A program made the position numbers and the translations under genes. The notes beneath the pieces are model-generated. The model saw only the letters and a program-made list of their open reading frames with translations. It was not told the origin of the DNA and ran no database searches. Shown here piece by piece: positions 1-6,880 of a stretch of 11,008 nucleotides of DNA (position 1 is the first letter of the stretch; every line of letters begins with the position of its first letter). The stretch is from the NCBI GenBank assembly GCA_964509505.1, contig CAZDYP010000172.1:1-11008 (forward strand), written 5' to 3'. This stretch comes from CAZDYP01 sp964509505. GTDB lineage: Bacteria; Chloroflexota; Anaerolineae; JACRMK01.

Positions 1-206
1 GCCGCTTCGATGTGGAAGCCGAAATTACCGCGAAGTTGTTGCGCGCAGGCTACACGATTTACGAACTGCCCATCAACTACACGGCGCGTTACGAAGACAA
101 AAAACTTTCGCCGGTGGATGGCTTGCCAGCTGTGCGCGCACTATGGAAATATCGTAATTGGCGACCTTCGTTATCCGCCCAGTGGACGACGCAGGAAGCC
201 ACCTAG
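1..206 (+). CDS. Glycosyltransferase family 2, C-terminal fragment (5' end outside window)
   Basis: The frame is open from base 3 to the TAG at 204-206 and gives about 67 residues beginning RFDVEAEITAKLLRAGY, then YELPINYTARYEDKKLSP and a tail containing ALWKYRN. This is the usual end of dolichol-phosphate-mannose-synthase-like GT2 enzymes: a (G)F-x-x-E-A-E-(I/V)-T-x-K segment, then a (Y/I)-x-(E/V)-(L/V)-P-I-x-Y strand, then a basic patch and a short helix. Such enzymes transfer a sugar from a nucleotide or polyprenyl donor at the cytoplasmic membrane face. The GT-A catalytic core (DxD and so on) lies upstream, so donor and acceptor cannot be judged. There is no membrane segment in the visible part. 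An overlapping ATG frame at 10-309 is a shadow. Confidence 0.8.
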   Translation, partial: RFDVEAEITAKLLRAGYTIYELPINYTARYEDKKLSPVDGLPAVRALWKYRNWRPSLSAQWTTQEAT

Positions 207-210
207 CAAG

Positions 211-278
211 ACGGCTAATAGCTTGGCGCCACAAGAGGCGCCCATGCCGGGCATAGCCATCGGCAAGTCCCAAGCCGT
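211..278. other. Short intergenic region rich in inverted repeats
   Basis: The gap between the glycosyltransferase stop and the DUF1684 start holds several small complementary segments: GGCGCC at 225-230 against GGCGCC at 237-242 with a 6-base loop, an ATGCC/GGCAT palindrome at 244-254, GGCTA at 213-217 against TAGCC at 254-258, and ACGGCT at 211-216 against AGCCGT at 273-278. Several could form together as a branched RNA or DNA fold. No T-tract follows, so it is not a standard intrinsic terminator. No function is claimed. Confidence 0.3.
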
Positions 279-308
279 TCGCAAAATCGTGATGAAGGTG
301 CGAGTGTG

Positions 309-1124
309 ATGACCTATCGAGAAACACTTGAACGCTGGCGAGCGCATAAACAAGCAGAGTTGCTTTCAGATGAAGGAGCGTTGACCTGGGCAGGGTTGTT
401 CGTGTTGCGGGAGGGGCGTAACACCATAGGCATTGATACAAGCCATGACGTCATCTTGCCCGCGCATGTAACAGCGACAACCATCGGACACATTGACTTT
501 CGCGCAGGACAGGCAGAACTGATTGTGACCGATGGCGCACCCGTCACCGTCAATGGCGAGCGCGTCACCACGCTCTCATTGCAATCAGATGCGACAGGCA
601 AACCGACCATCATTCACATCGGCGCCGCCAACTTACTCATTCTCAAACGCGGCGAGCAATATCTCGTGCGCGTGCGCGACACCCTCAGCGATGCGCGACG
701 CAACTTCAAAGGGCGCGAGTGGTTTCCCATCCATGAGGCGTGGGGCGTCACAGCAACCTTTGCGCCACATCATCCGCCGAAGCCTATCACCATTACCGAC
801 ATCATTGGCGTAGTCTCACAAAAATTCAGTCCTGGTTATGCTGTGTTCACGTGGCAGGGGCAAGAGCTGCGGCTAGACGCAGAGCCCCGCGCGCATGGTT
901 TGTTCTTCAACTTTCGGGATGCGACCAATGGCATCAGCACGTATCCATCAGGACGCTTTCTCTACACCGATTTGCCGCGCGAGGGCAAAGTGATGCTCGA
1001 TTTCAACACAGCATACAATCCGCCATGCGCCTTCACTGACTTTGCAACCTGCCCATTGCCCCCGCCACAAAATCATTTGTCCATTTCCATTGAAGCGGGC
1101 GAACAATATCATGGAGCGCATTGA
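309..1124 (+). CDS. DUF1684 family protein
   Basis: A 271-residue cytoplasmic-looking protein that fits the DUF1684 family over its whole length. It starts with a Trp-rich helix (about residues 9-35, including ALTWAGLFVLREGRN), continues with an FHA-like beta region where small motifs such as LP and G alternate, and ends with the family signature DFNTAYNPPCAF at residues 231-242, then ATCPLPPPQNHLSISIEAGE. The conserved GRFLYTDLP strand lies just before the signature. The molecular function of DUF1684 is not established; none is asserted here. I prefer the ATG at 309 over the adjacent GTG at 306 because an AAGG-like site at 295-298 is spaced about 10 nt from it. The stop is 2 nt before the ATG of the FAD oxidoreductase, so the two are almost certainly co-transcribed and probably translationally coupled. 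Confidence 0.88.
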   Translation: MTYRETLERWRAHKQAELLSDEGALTWAGLFVLREGRNTIGIDTSHDVILPAHVTATTIGHIDFRAGQAELIVTDGAPVTVNGERVTTLSLQSDATGKPTIIHIGAANLLILKRGEQYLVRVRDTLSDARRNFKGREWFPIHEAWGVTATFAPHHPPKPITITDIIGVVSQKFSPGYAVFTWQGQELRLDAEPRAHGLFFNFRDATNGISTYPSGRFLYTDLPREGKVMLDFNTAYNPPCAFTDFATCPLPPPQNHLSISIEAGEQYHGAH

Positions 1125-1126
1125 GC

Positions 1127-2275
1127 ATGGCGTGGCACGTACCTCTGCTCATCATCGGCGCGGGACCGTATGGGCTGGCTGTCGCCCGTTACGCCCAAGC
1201 GCACGGCATCGAGTATCTCGTCGTCGGCAAACTGATGGACTTCTGGAAGTCCAACATGCCTAAGGGGTTGTATCTGCGCTCAGGTTGTGATTGGCATCTC
1301 GACCCGTTGGGCGTCTATACTATCGCACAGTATTTGCAAACGCAACGCTTGACGCCGCGTGAAGTCGAGCCACTATCGTTGGATTTTTATCTAGGCTACG
1401 CGCAATGGTTTCAAGCGCAAAGCGCCATCGCTCATCTGCCAACGCTAGCGCAGCGGCTTGAATATGTGAATGATGGGCGACGCGTGTTTGAAGTCACATT
1501 AGACGATGGGCAAACCATTACCGCACCAAACGTCGTGCTGGCGTTAGGCTTTCGTTACTTCAAGCGCTTGCCTGCCGATTTGACCCAGCGCTTGCCCGCA
1601 GACCGTTTCGCGCACACCTGCGACTTTGTGAACTTTGAGCCGCTGCAAGGCAAGCGTGTGCTGATTTTCGGCGGACGACAAAGCGCATTTGAATGGGCCG
1701 CCCTGATGCGCGAAGCGGGCGCAGCCGCCGTCACCATCTCGCATCGTCATGCTTCACCCAGCTTCACACCCTCCGATTGGTCATGGGTTTTGCCGGTGGT
1801 GGATGGCATGCTGGATAACCCCGCATGGTTTCGCCAATTATCCAATGAAGCACAAGAGTTGTGGCGACGCCGCTTGTTCATCGAAGGTCGCCTCAAGATC
1901 GAGCCGTGGCTGGCGACGCGCGTGCATCGCGATGGCGTGCAAGTGTGGCCCCATACCCATCTCATAACAAGCGAAACATACGGCGACGAAATTGTGCTGC
2001 GCTTTGAAGACAGTTTAACCGTCACCGTTGATCAAGTAGCGCTTGCCACAGGCTATCAAACGGATCTGAATCGTGTGCCGTTCTTAGCGCAAGGCAATGT
2101 GTTGTCCAAGTTGCAAACACGCAACGGCTATCCGGTGTTGGATGAACATTTTCAAACGAACCTTGCAGGTTTGTTCATCACGAGTCTCCCTTCAACGCAA
2201 GACTTTGGTCCCTTCTTTGGCTTCACCGTCGGCGTGCGCGCTGCCGCGCACCTCATCGGCCGCGCCTTGAAGTAG
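1127..2275 (+). CDS. FAD-dependent NAD(P)-binding monooxygenase-like oxidoreductase
   Basis: A 382-residue flavoprotein with two Rossmann dinucleotide folds. Residues 8-18 contain the FAD-binding LIIGAGPYGLA motif at the extreme N-terminus. A second nucleotide-binding motif, IFGGRQSAFEWA, lies at about residues 181-190 and resembles the NAD(P)H site of flavin monooxygenases and lysine/ornithine N-hydroxylases (GxGxSAxE, here with Gly-Arg in the middle). ALATGYQTD at about 306-313 is the ATGY-type motif of the same superfamily, and the C-terminal GFTVGVRAAAHLIGRAL helix closes the FAD domain. The substrate is unknown; oxygenation or oxidation of a small molecule using NAD(P)H and O2 is the family expectation. 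The ATG at 1127 is preferred over the in-frame TTG at 1121 because GGAG at 1113-1116 is spaced 10 nt from the ATG and only 4 nt from the TTG. It forms a two-gene unit with the DUF1684 gene. Confidence 0.85.
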   Translation: MAWHVPLLIIGAGPYGLAVARYAQAHGIEYLVVGKLMDFWKSNMPKGLYLRSGCDWHLDPLGVYTIAQYLQTQRLTPREVEPLSLDFYLGYAQWFQAQSAIAHLPTLAQRLEYVNDGRRVFEVTLDDGQTITAPNVVLALGFRYFKRLPADLTQRLPADRFAHTCDFVNFEPLQGKRVLIFGGRQSAFEWAALMREAGAAAVTISHRHASPSFTPSDWSWVLPVVDGMLDNPAWFRQLSNEAQELWRRRLFIEGRLKIEPWLATRVHRDGVQVWPHTHLITSETYGDEIVLRFEDSLTVTVDQVALATGYQTDLNRVPFLAQGNVLSKLQTRNGYPVLDEHFQTNLAGLFITSLPSTQDFGPFFGFTVGVRAAAHLIGRALK

Positions 2276-2315
2276 ATGGCAGATGACGTATAGCCGAAAG
2301 CGAATAGCAGATAGC
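2274..2315. repeat. Degenerate heptamer tandem repeat (consensus near AGATAGC)
   Basis: Six consecutive 7-base units run in exact phase from inside the TAG stop of the flavoprotein gene: AGATGGC, AGATGAC, GTATAGC, CGAAAGC, GAATAGC, AGATAGC. Units share the frame (A/G)(G/A)ATAGC with substitutions but no length changes. This resembles the short tandemly repeated repetitive (STRR) heptamers known from cyanobacteria and other bacteria. Confidence 0.6.
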
Positions 2316-2371
2316 TGGGTATGATTCACTATCTCCACGCGCGTTATATCGCATATCACAGCATTTTGCGG

Positions 2372-2377
2372 TAAAAT
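2372..2377 (+). promoter_or_regulatory. Possible -10 element before the ABC permease genes
   Basis: TAAAAT lies in the 181-nt gap upstream of the first permease, 79 nt before its ATG, inside an AT-richer pocket (bases 2345-2380) in an otherwise GC-rich region. No convincing -35 hexamer is present 16-18 nt upstream. The remainder of the gap holds heptamer repeats at each end and no other recognisable feature. Confidence 0.25.
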
Positions 2378-2424
2378 AACGCGCGCGCTCATCACTCGGC
2401 AAAACCTAACGACGCCGTTCCTGT

Positions 2425-2452
2425 CTGCAATCCACAATCCGCCCTTCACAAT
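2425..2452. repeat. Degenerate heptamer tandem repeat (consensus near CCACAAT)
   Basis: Four 7-base units in phase, CTGCAAT, CCACAAT, CCGCCCT, TCACAAT, end 4 nt before the permease ATG at 2457. They occupy the place where a ribosome binding site would be expected; no purine-rich Shine-Dalgarno sequence is visible there. Confidence 0.5.
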
Positions 2453-2456
2453 CCCT

Positions 2457-3380
2457 ATGGCTGAACAAGCTCTCCATCAACAACCGACCATTGCGCAGCG
2501 CCACACGCTCTCCCTGGCCCAACGCAACAGCGTATTGGGTTATGTGCTGGTCGCGCCTATCGTCATCGCTATTCTCACGCTGATTGTTTATCCGTTTTTC
2601 TTCGCCATTGGGATCAGCTTCACCGACCGCACAGTGGGCGCGCAGATCGTGAATTTCATCGGTCTCGACAATTACCTCTACTTGTTCAAGCAACTGAATT
2701 TCCAAGCGTCGGTTTGGAACACCATTGTGTTGGTCGGCTTTGTGCAGAGCTTGAAGTTGGTCTTCGGCTTGGCAATTGCGCTCATGCTCAACCAGCAAAT
2801 TCGCGGGCGCCGACTTTGGCGCGGTCTGATTTTGTTGCCGTGGGCGATGCCCGCTTTTGTCGCGTATCTCACATGGAAACTACTCTACGACCCGAATCAA
2901 GGCGGCGCATTCAACATGATTCTGATTGGGTTGTTTGGTGTGCAGGTTGACTTTCTTAGCACCAAAGAGCTCGCGATGCCCAGCGTCATCGTCGCCACCT
3001 TTTGGCGTGGGTTGCCGTTTTGGGTGATCTCGTTTTTGGCGGCGCTGCAAAATGTTTCACCAGAGTTATACGAAGCGGCGGCGATTGACGGCGCAACAGC
3101 ATGGCAGCGTTTCCGTCACATCACCTTGCCAAGCATTCGCCACGTCATCTTGGTCGTCGTGTTGTTGTCCACCATCTGGACGACGAATGGCTTCGAGAAC
3201 ATCTGGCTACTGACGCAAGGCGGACCCTCGGATGCGACGATGACCTTCCCCGTCCTTGCCTACTTCGGTTTGCAAAGTCTGCGCATTGGCGAAGCGGCCG
3301 CCGTCTCCGTGGCGATGCTGCCCATCTTTGCCATGCTCGCATTCATCGTCGTCAAACTGTTAGAACGAGAAAACGAGTAG
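2457..3380 (+). CDS. Carbohydrate ABC transporter permease, MalF/UgpA type
   Basis: A 307-residue integral membrane protein of the sugar (CUT1) ABC importer class. Hydrophobic segments lie at roughly residues 28-50, 88-112, 121-141, 173-197, 228-248 and 277-302, giving the six helices usual for this type. The cytoplasmic EAA loop that docks onto the ATPase is clear at about 206-224 (EAAAIDGA followed by ITLP). The motif IGLDNY near residue 68 and NTIVLVG near 88 are also typical of MalF-like subunits. It should form a heterodimer with the next gene product and move a sugar or glycerol-phosphate-like substrate delivered by a periplasmic or lipid-anchored binding protein. That binding protein and the MalK-type ATPase are not in the window. 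The ATG at 2457 has no visible Shine-Dalgarno sequence; heptamer repeats abut it. Confidence 0.92.
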   Translation: MAEQALHQQPTIAQRHTLSLAQRNSVLGYVLVAPIVIAILTLIVYPFFFAIGISFTDRTVGAQIVNFIGLDNYLYLFKQLNFQASVWNTIVLVGFVQSLKLVFGLAIALMLNQQIRGRRLWRGLILLPWAMPAFVAYLTWKLLYDPNQGGAFNMILIGLFGVQVDFLSTKELAMPSVIVATFWRGLPFWVISFLAALQNVSPELYEAAAIDGATAWQRFRHITLPSIRHVILVVVLLSTIWTTNGFENIWLLTQGGPSDATMTFPVLAYFGLQSLRIGEAAAVSVAMLPIFAMLAFIVVKLLERENE

Positions 3381-3408
3381 GGTGCAGTGCCAGTTTCAGT
3401 TACTTGCT

Positions 3409-4242
3409 ATGTTGCAACGCATCTCCCTCTCCCAAAAAATTTTCATCTATGCGATGCTGCTCTTGTTGGCAGTCTTCATCATCTTCCCTATTTACTTCAT
3501 GGGCATCATCTCGCTGAAGACGACCCGCGACATCTATCGCGTGCCATCGCTGCTGCCTGCCAATCCAACACTCATTAACTATGAGCAACTGCTCGGCGCT
3601 CAAAATTTTTTCATCAACATTCGCAACAGCCTCATCGTGGCTAGCGCGACCACCATCGTCTGCGTGACCATCAGCGTTCTCGCCGCATACAGCCTCGTGC
3701 GCTTGAAGTATCGCTATCGCGATTGGATGGGGAGACTCGTGTTATTCTCATATCTGACGCCTGCCTCGTTGTTGTTCATCCCATTATCCGCGATCATCGC
3801 GCGCCTCGAACTCGGCAACACCTTGCAGGGTTTGATCTTCGTGTATATGACGTTCTCCGCGCCGTTCAGCACGTGGTTGTTGATGGGCTTCTTTCGCGGC
3901 ATTCCTCCCGATCTCGAAGAACAAGCGATGGTGGACGGCACAACCCGTTTAGGCGCATTGTTCCGCGTGTTGCTGCCCGTCGCCGCGCCAGGCCTCATCG
4001 CCGTCAGCGTCTTCACGTTTACAGGCGCCTGGAACGAGCTATTGCTCGCGCTCATCTTCACCACCTCGCCCGACATTCGCACGGTGCCCGTCGCGCTCCA
4101 ATACCTTATCACAGGCGACACGGTGCGTTGGGGTTTGATTATGGCTGGCTCGGTCGCCTCCGCTTTACCCGTGATGGTCTTGTATTACCTCGCGCAACGC
4201 TTCGTCGTGCAAGGGTTGGCGGGTGGGGCGGTGAAAGGCTAA
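3409..4242 (+). CDS. Carbohydrate ABC transporter permease, MalG/UgpE type
   Basis: A 277-residue partner permease. The N-terminal helix at about residues 11-34 is followed by the MalG-type ISLKTTRDI and PSLLPANPTLINYEQL region, further helices at about 74-97, 108-130, 140-162, 191-215 and 244-265, and the EAA loop at about 170-190 (EEQAMVDGTTR then VLLP). The frame is open back to a GTG at 3382, directly after the upstream stop, but the ATG at 3409 gives a start better matching MalG-type proteins and avoids an atypical MQCQFQLLA prefix; neither has a strong ribosome binding site. It is 28 nt downstream of the first permease and clearly in the same operon. The operon is probably closed by the hairpin and T-tract beginning at 4269. 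Substrate specificity cannot be read from permeases; the next gene suggests, but does not prove, a sugar or sugar acid. Confidence 0.9.
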   Translation: MLQRISLSQKIFIYAMLLLLAVFIIFPIYFMGIISLKTTRDIYRVPSLLPANPTLINYEQLLGAQNFFINIRNSLIVASATTIVCVTISVLAAYSLVRLKYRYRDWMGRLVLFSYLTPASLLFIPLSAIIARLELGNTLQGLIFVYMTFSAPFSTWLLMGFFRGIPPDLEEQAMVDGTTRLGALFRVLLPVAAPGLIAVSVFTFTGAWNELLLALIFTTSPDIRTVPVALQYLITGDTVRWGLIMAGSVASALPVMVLYYLAQRFVVQGLAGGAVKG

Positions 4243-4268
4243 AGAATGAAAAAGCAGGGTGATACGGT

Positions 4269-4299
4269 TCGTCTGCGCCCGCGCAGACGATTTTTATTT
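4269..4299 (+). terminator. Intrinsic (Rho-independent) terminator or attenuator
   Basis: A perfect 9-bp stem, TCGTCTGCG at 4269-4277 against CGCAGACGA at 4282-4290, encloses a CCCG tetraloop and is followed at once by TTTTTATTT at 4291-4299. It begins 27 nt after the stop of the second permease gene and ends 19 nt before the ATG of the mannonate dehydratase gene. Confidence 0.85.
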
Positions 4300-4309
4300 C
4301 ACATTGAGT

Positions 4310-4314
4310 GGAGG
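4310..4314 (+). promoter_or_regulatory. Ribosome binding site fixing the mannonate dehydratase start
   Basis: GGAGG lies 4 nt before the ATG at 4319. This, and the terminator hairpin upstream, rules out the longer in-frame start at 4259. Confidence 0.7.
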
Positions 4315-4318
4315 CGCT

Positions 4319-5302
4319 ATGCTTGACCTCAATACCCTGACCCTGCGCGTCGCCATCGGGCAGTTCAACGAGCTGACCGATGAGCAGATCGCGTTTGCGT
4401 TGCAGTGTGGCGTGCAGGATGTATTGCTGAACACACCGAAATTGCCCGGCGATGAACGCTGGGAGTTCAATGATTTGTTACGCTTGCGGATGCGCGCCGA
4501 GGAACGCGGCTTGCGCGTCATCTGTTTGGAGAACGTCCCTATCAAATTCTATAACCAGATCATGATCGGCGCGACAGGGCGCGAACGACAGTTGGAAAAC
4601 ATGCAAGAGACGGTGCGCAACATGGGACGCGCAGGCATACCCATTCTCGGCTATCATTGGATGCCGAACTCCGTGTGGCGCACAGGTTGGGACACGCCTG
4701 TGCGCGGCGGCGCCATTTCCAATTCATTCAACCTGGAACTGGCCAAGAACGCGCCGCTGTCGCATGGGCGCATCTATACCGACGAGGAAATGTGGGAAAC
4801 GTACGATTGGTATTTGGAACGCATGTTGCCCGTGTGCGAGGAATACGGCGTGCGGATGGCATTGCATCCCGACGACCCACCCGTGCCATCGCTCGGCGGC
4901 GTCGCGCGCTTGTTCCGCAACTTCGAGAACTTCAAGCGCGCGATGGACACACACGACAGTCCGATGCATGGTCTTGATTTCTGTCATGGTTGTTGGTCGG
5001 AGATGCGCGGCGGCGCAGGCATCCTTGAAGCCATCGAACACTTTGGCGCGCGTGGCAAAATTTTTTACATGCACTTGCGCGATGTGCGCGGCGCCGCCGA
5101 CAACTTCACTGAATGCTTCATTGGCGAAGGCAACAGCAATCCATTTGCTGTGGTGAAGCAGTTGAAGCAAGTGGGTTTCAAGGGTTTCATCATTGACGAC
5201 CACGTGCCGCACATGGTCAACGATTCGCCATGGGGCCATCGCGGACGCGCATACGCGACGGGTTACATCACGGCGCTGGTGGATGTGGTGAATCAGTTGT
5301 AG
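4319..5302 (+). CDS. Mannonate dehydratase-like TIM-barrel enzyme (UxuA/COG1312 family)
   Basis: A 327-residue protein of the UxuA type, which dehydrates D-mannonate to 2-keto-3-deoxy-D-gluconate in hexuronate catabolism using a divalent metal. Metal-ligand motifs characteristic of the family appear in order: ALHPDDPP with His at about 183, DFCHG with Cys at about 222, YMHLRDVRG with His at about 252, and IIDDHVP with Asp at about 294, next to the catalytic-type His at about 295. It is shorter than the E. coli enzyme (near 390 residues) and lacks its long insertions. The Tyr proposed as a catalytic partner in studied family members would align near WGHRGRAY, where His stands in the likely position; the alignment is by eye. 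Specificity could therefore be for a related aldonate or ketose rather than mannonate. It follows the terminator and is followed 43 nt later by the kinase-like pair. Confidence 0.75.
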   Translation: MLDLNTLTLRVAIGQFNELTDEQIAFALQCGVQDVLLNTPKLPGDERWEFNDLLRLRMRAEERGLRVICLENVPIKFYNQIMIGATGRERQLENMQETVRNMGRAGIPILGYHWMPNSVWRTGWDTPVRGGAISNSFNLELAKNAPLSHGRIYTDEEMWETYDWYLERMLPVCEEYGVRMALHPDDPPVPSLGGVARLFRNFENFKRAMDTHDSPMHGLDFCHGCWSEMRGGAGILEAIEHFGARGKIFYMHLRDVRGAADNFTECFIGEGNSNPFAVVKQLKQVGFKGFIIDDHVPHMVNDSPWGHRGRAYATGYITALVDVVNQL

Positions 5303-5333
5303 GACAAGTGAGCAAATTGGAAATTCGTCCTAC
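5299..5333. repeat. Degenerate copy of a palindromic dispersed element
   Basis: GTAGGAC at 5299-5305 is exactly complementary to GTCCTAC at 5327-5333. The first 21 bases (5299-5319) match the first part of the intact palindrome at 6883-6903 at 18 of 21 positions, differing only at three scattered bases. The element overlaps the TAG stop of the mannonate dehydratase gene (5300-5302). Confidence 0.6.
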
Positions 5334-5345
5334 CTCAGGTGATTT

Positions 5346-6146
5346 ATGGCACTGATTGAGAAACACCGTTACCCCGGCAAGCTCATCGTCGTCGAGGGCA
5401 TTGATGGCTCGGGCAAAAGCACACAGGCGCAGTTAATGTTGAAGTGGTTGACGAGTCATGGCGTGCCGGTCTTCTTCACGGAATGGAATTCGTCGGCGTT
5501 GGTGAAACAGGCGACGAAACAGGGCAAGAAGAAGAACATGCTCACGCCGACGACGTTCAGCCTGCTGCACGCGACCGATTTCGCCGACCGCTTCATGTAT
5601 CAAATCATTCCGCCGCTCAAGGCTGGCATGGTCGTCGTCGCCGATCGTTATGCTTTCACCTCGTTTGCGCGCGACACGGCGCGCGGCGTGCATCCGCAAT
5701 GGGTGCGCGCGTTGTATAGCTTCGCCGTGCGCCCCGACATCAGCTTCTACTTCCAAGTGCCTGTGCAAGTCTCGCTCAGTCGGTTGCTCAGCGCGCGCGC
5801 CAAAATCAAATTCTACGAAGCGGGCATGGATTTGAATTTGAGCAACGACTTAGCCGAGTCATTTCGTGTGTTTCAAGGGCGCGTCGTGCATGAATACGAT
5901 ATGATGAGCGTGGAGTATGGCTTTCACGTCATTGACGCGCAACGCCCGATTGACGCACAGCAGCGAGACGTGCGGGCTATCGTCGAGCGTGAGATGAGCG
6001 ACTACCTCGCGCGTTACAAAGCCGAATCGTCGGCGCAAGCGGATGAGCTGCCAGAAGAAACCCAATCTGAATCGCAAACCGCGAGTGTGTCGGAACTCGT
6101 AAGCGCTGCGGAGCGCGTCCTAGCGACGGCGGAGGTAGCTCTATGA
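5346..6146 (+). CDS. dTMP-kinase-like P-loop kinase
   Basis: A 266-residue thymidylate-kinase-family protein. A complete P-loop, GIDGSGKST, lies at residues 18-26. The base/monophosphate region is LLHATDFADR with FADR at 79-82, and the second signature VVADRYAFTSFARD has Asp-Arg at 100-101. VRPDISFYFQVP at about 128-139 matches the family's RPDLTLYLDVP strand, followed by a LID-like segment KIKFYEAGMD at about 153-162. This indicates ATP-dependent nucleoside-monophosphate phosphorylation, classically dTMP to dTDP, in the cytoplasm. The last ~45 residues (about 222-266) are a Glu/Ser/Ala-rich, low-complexity tail absent from ordinary Tmk, which is usually about 200-215 residues. An AGGTGA-like site at 5337-5342 precedes the ATG. 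It overlaps the next gene by 4 nt (ATGA). Substrate could differ from dTMP. Confidence 0.85.
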   Translation: MALIEKHRYPGKLIVVEGIDGSGKSTQAQLMLKWLTSHGVPVFFTEWNSSALVKQATKQGKKKNMLTPTTFSLLHATDFADRFMYQIIPPLKAGMVVVADRYAFTSFARDTARGVHPQWVRALYSFAVRPDISFYFQVPVQVSLSRLLSARAKIKFYEAGMDLNLSNDLAESFRVFQGRVVHEYDMMSVEYGFHVIDAQRPIDAQQRDVRAIVEREMSDYLARYKAESSAQADELPEETQSESQTASVSELVSAAERVLATAEVAL

Positions 6147-6865
6147 ACGAGTCGCGCACATTCATGGGCTATGGCTTGCCATACCTGCGTGATGGACACG
6201 AACTGCGTGGCCGCTTGATTGTGATTGAAGGCAGCGATGCCGTAGGGCGCACAACGCACGTGCAATTGTTACGCAATTGGTTGGAGATCGAAGGGCTCGG
6301 CGTAATCGAGACAGGGTGGGCGCGCTCACCGCTCGTCTCGCAGACGATTAACCTGGCGAAGTCAGGTCATCAGCTCAATGCGCTCACCTATAATCTTTTA
6401 TACGCGACGGACTTCGCCGACCGTCTCGAACACGAGATCATGCCTGCCTTGCGCGCAGGGTTCATCGTGTTGTCTGACCGTTACATTTACACGGCGTTGG
6501 CGCGCGGCGTCACGCGCGGCGCAGACCCACAATGGCTACGTGATTTGTATGGGTTCGCCGTGCAACCCGACATCGTTCTGTATTTGAAGGCGGATGCGCG
6601 CACCTTGCTCAAGCGCGCGCTGCTATCGAGCGGCTTGGACTATTGGGAGTCGGGGCTCGATCAAAACCCGGGGCTTGACCCGTACGAAAGTTTTCTGCGC
6701 TATCAAGCCAAACTTTTGCGCGAGTTTGATCGGCTCGCCCAAGAGTTCGGCTTCGTCGTGATCAATGCGCGGCGCAGCATTAACTCGGTGCAACAGACGT
6801 TGCGCGAACACATCACGCCCATCATTCGCCAACTGTCGCCAACCGCCGCTGGAGGAAGCTGCTGA
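6143..6865 (+). CDS. dTMP-kinase-like paralogue with altered P-loop (Lys to Arg)
   Basis: A 240-residue paralogue of the preceding protein; both share the order ATDFADR, SDRY/ADRY, GFAVQPD/SFAVRPD and a Glu-Ser/Ala-Gly-(L/M)-Asp LID segment. The P-loop at residues 30-38 reads GSDAVGRTT: the invariant Lys that contacts the ATP phosphates is Arg36 (codon CGC at 6248-6250). FADR is at 91-94, the Asp-Arg of SDRYIYTALARG at 112-113, and LDYWESGLD at about 165-173. Loss of the P-loop Lys usually lowers or abolishes phosphotransfer, so this may be a regulatory or structural subunit, possibly pairing with the upstream kinase because the family is dimeric; that is inference. A GGAGG at 6131-6135 sits 7 nt before the ATG, and the ATGA overlap with the upstream stop indicates translational coupling. 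It has an extra ~20 residues before the first strand. Confidence 0.83.
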   Translation: MNESRTFMGYGLPYLRDGHELRGRLIVIEGSDAVGRTTHVQLLRNWLEIEGLGVIETGWARSPLVSQTINLAKSGHQLNALTYNLLYATDFADRLEHEIMPALRAGFIVLSDRYIYTALARGVTRGADPQWLRDLYGFAVQPDIVLYLKADARTLLKRALLSSGLDYWESGLDQNPGLDPYESFLRYQAKLLREFDRLAQEFGFVVINARRSINSVQQTLREHITPIIRQLSPTAAGGSC

Positions 6866-6880
6866 ATAACGACTTCGCCG

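Noticed and set aside
3723..4262. Plus-strand ORF of 179 codons overlapping the second permease
   Set aside because: Arg/His-rich shifted frame within a clear membrane-protein gene; no family match and no ribosome binding site.
4259..4318. Longer start for the mannonate dehydratase-like gene
   Set aside because: The extra 20 codons would run through the terminator hairpin and T-tract, while GGAGG sits just before the ATG at 4319.
4724..5239. Minus-strand ORF of 171 codons
   Set aside because: Shadow of the mannonate dehydratase-like gene, whose motifs are unambiguous on the + strand.
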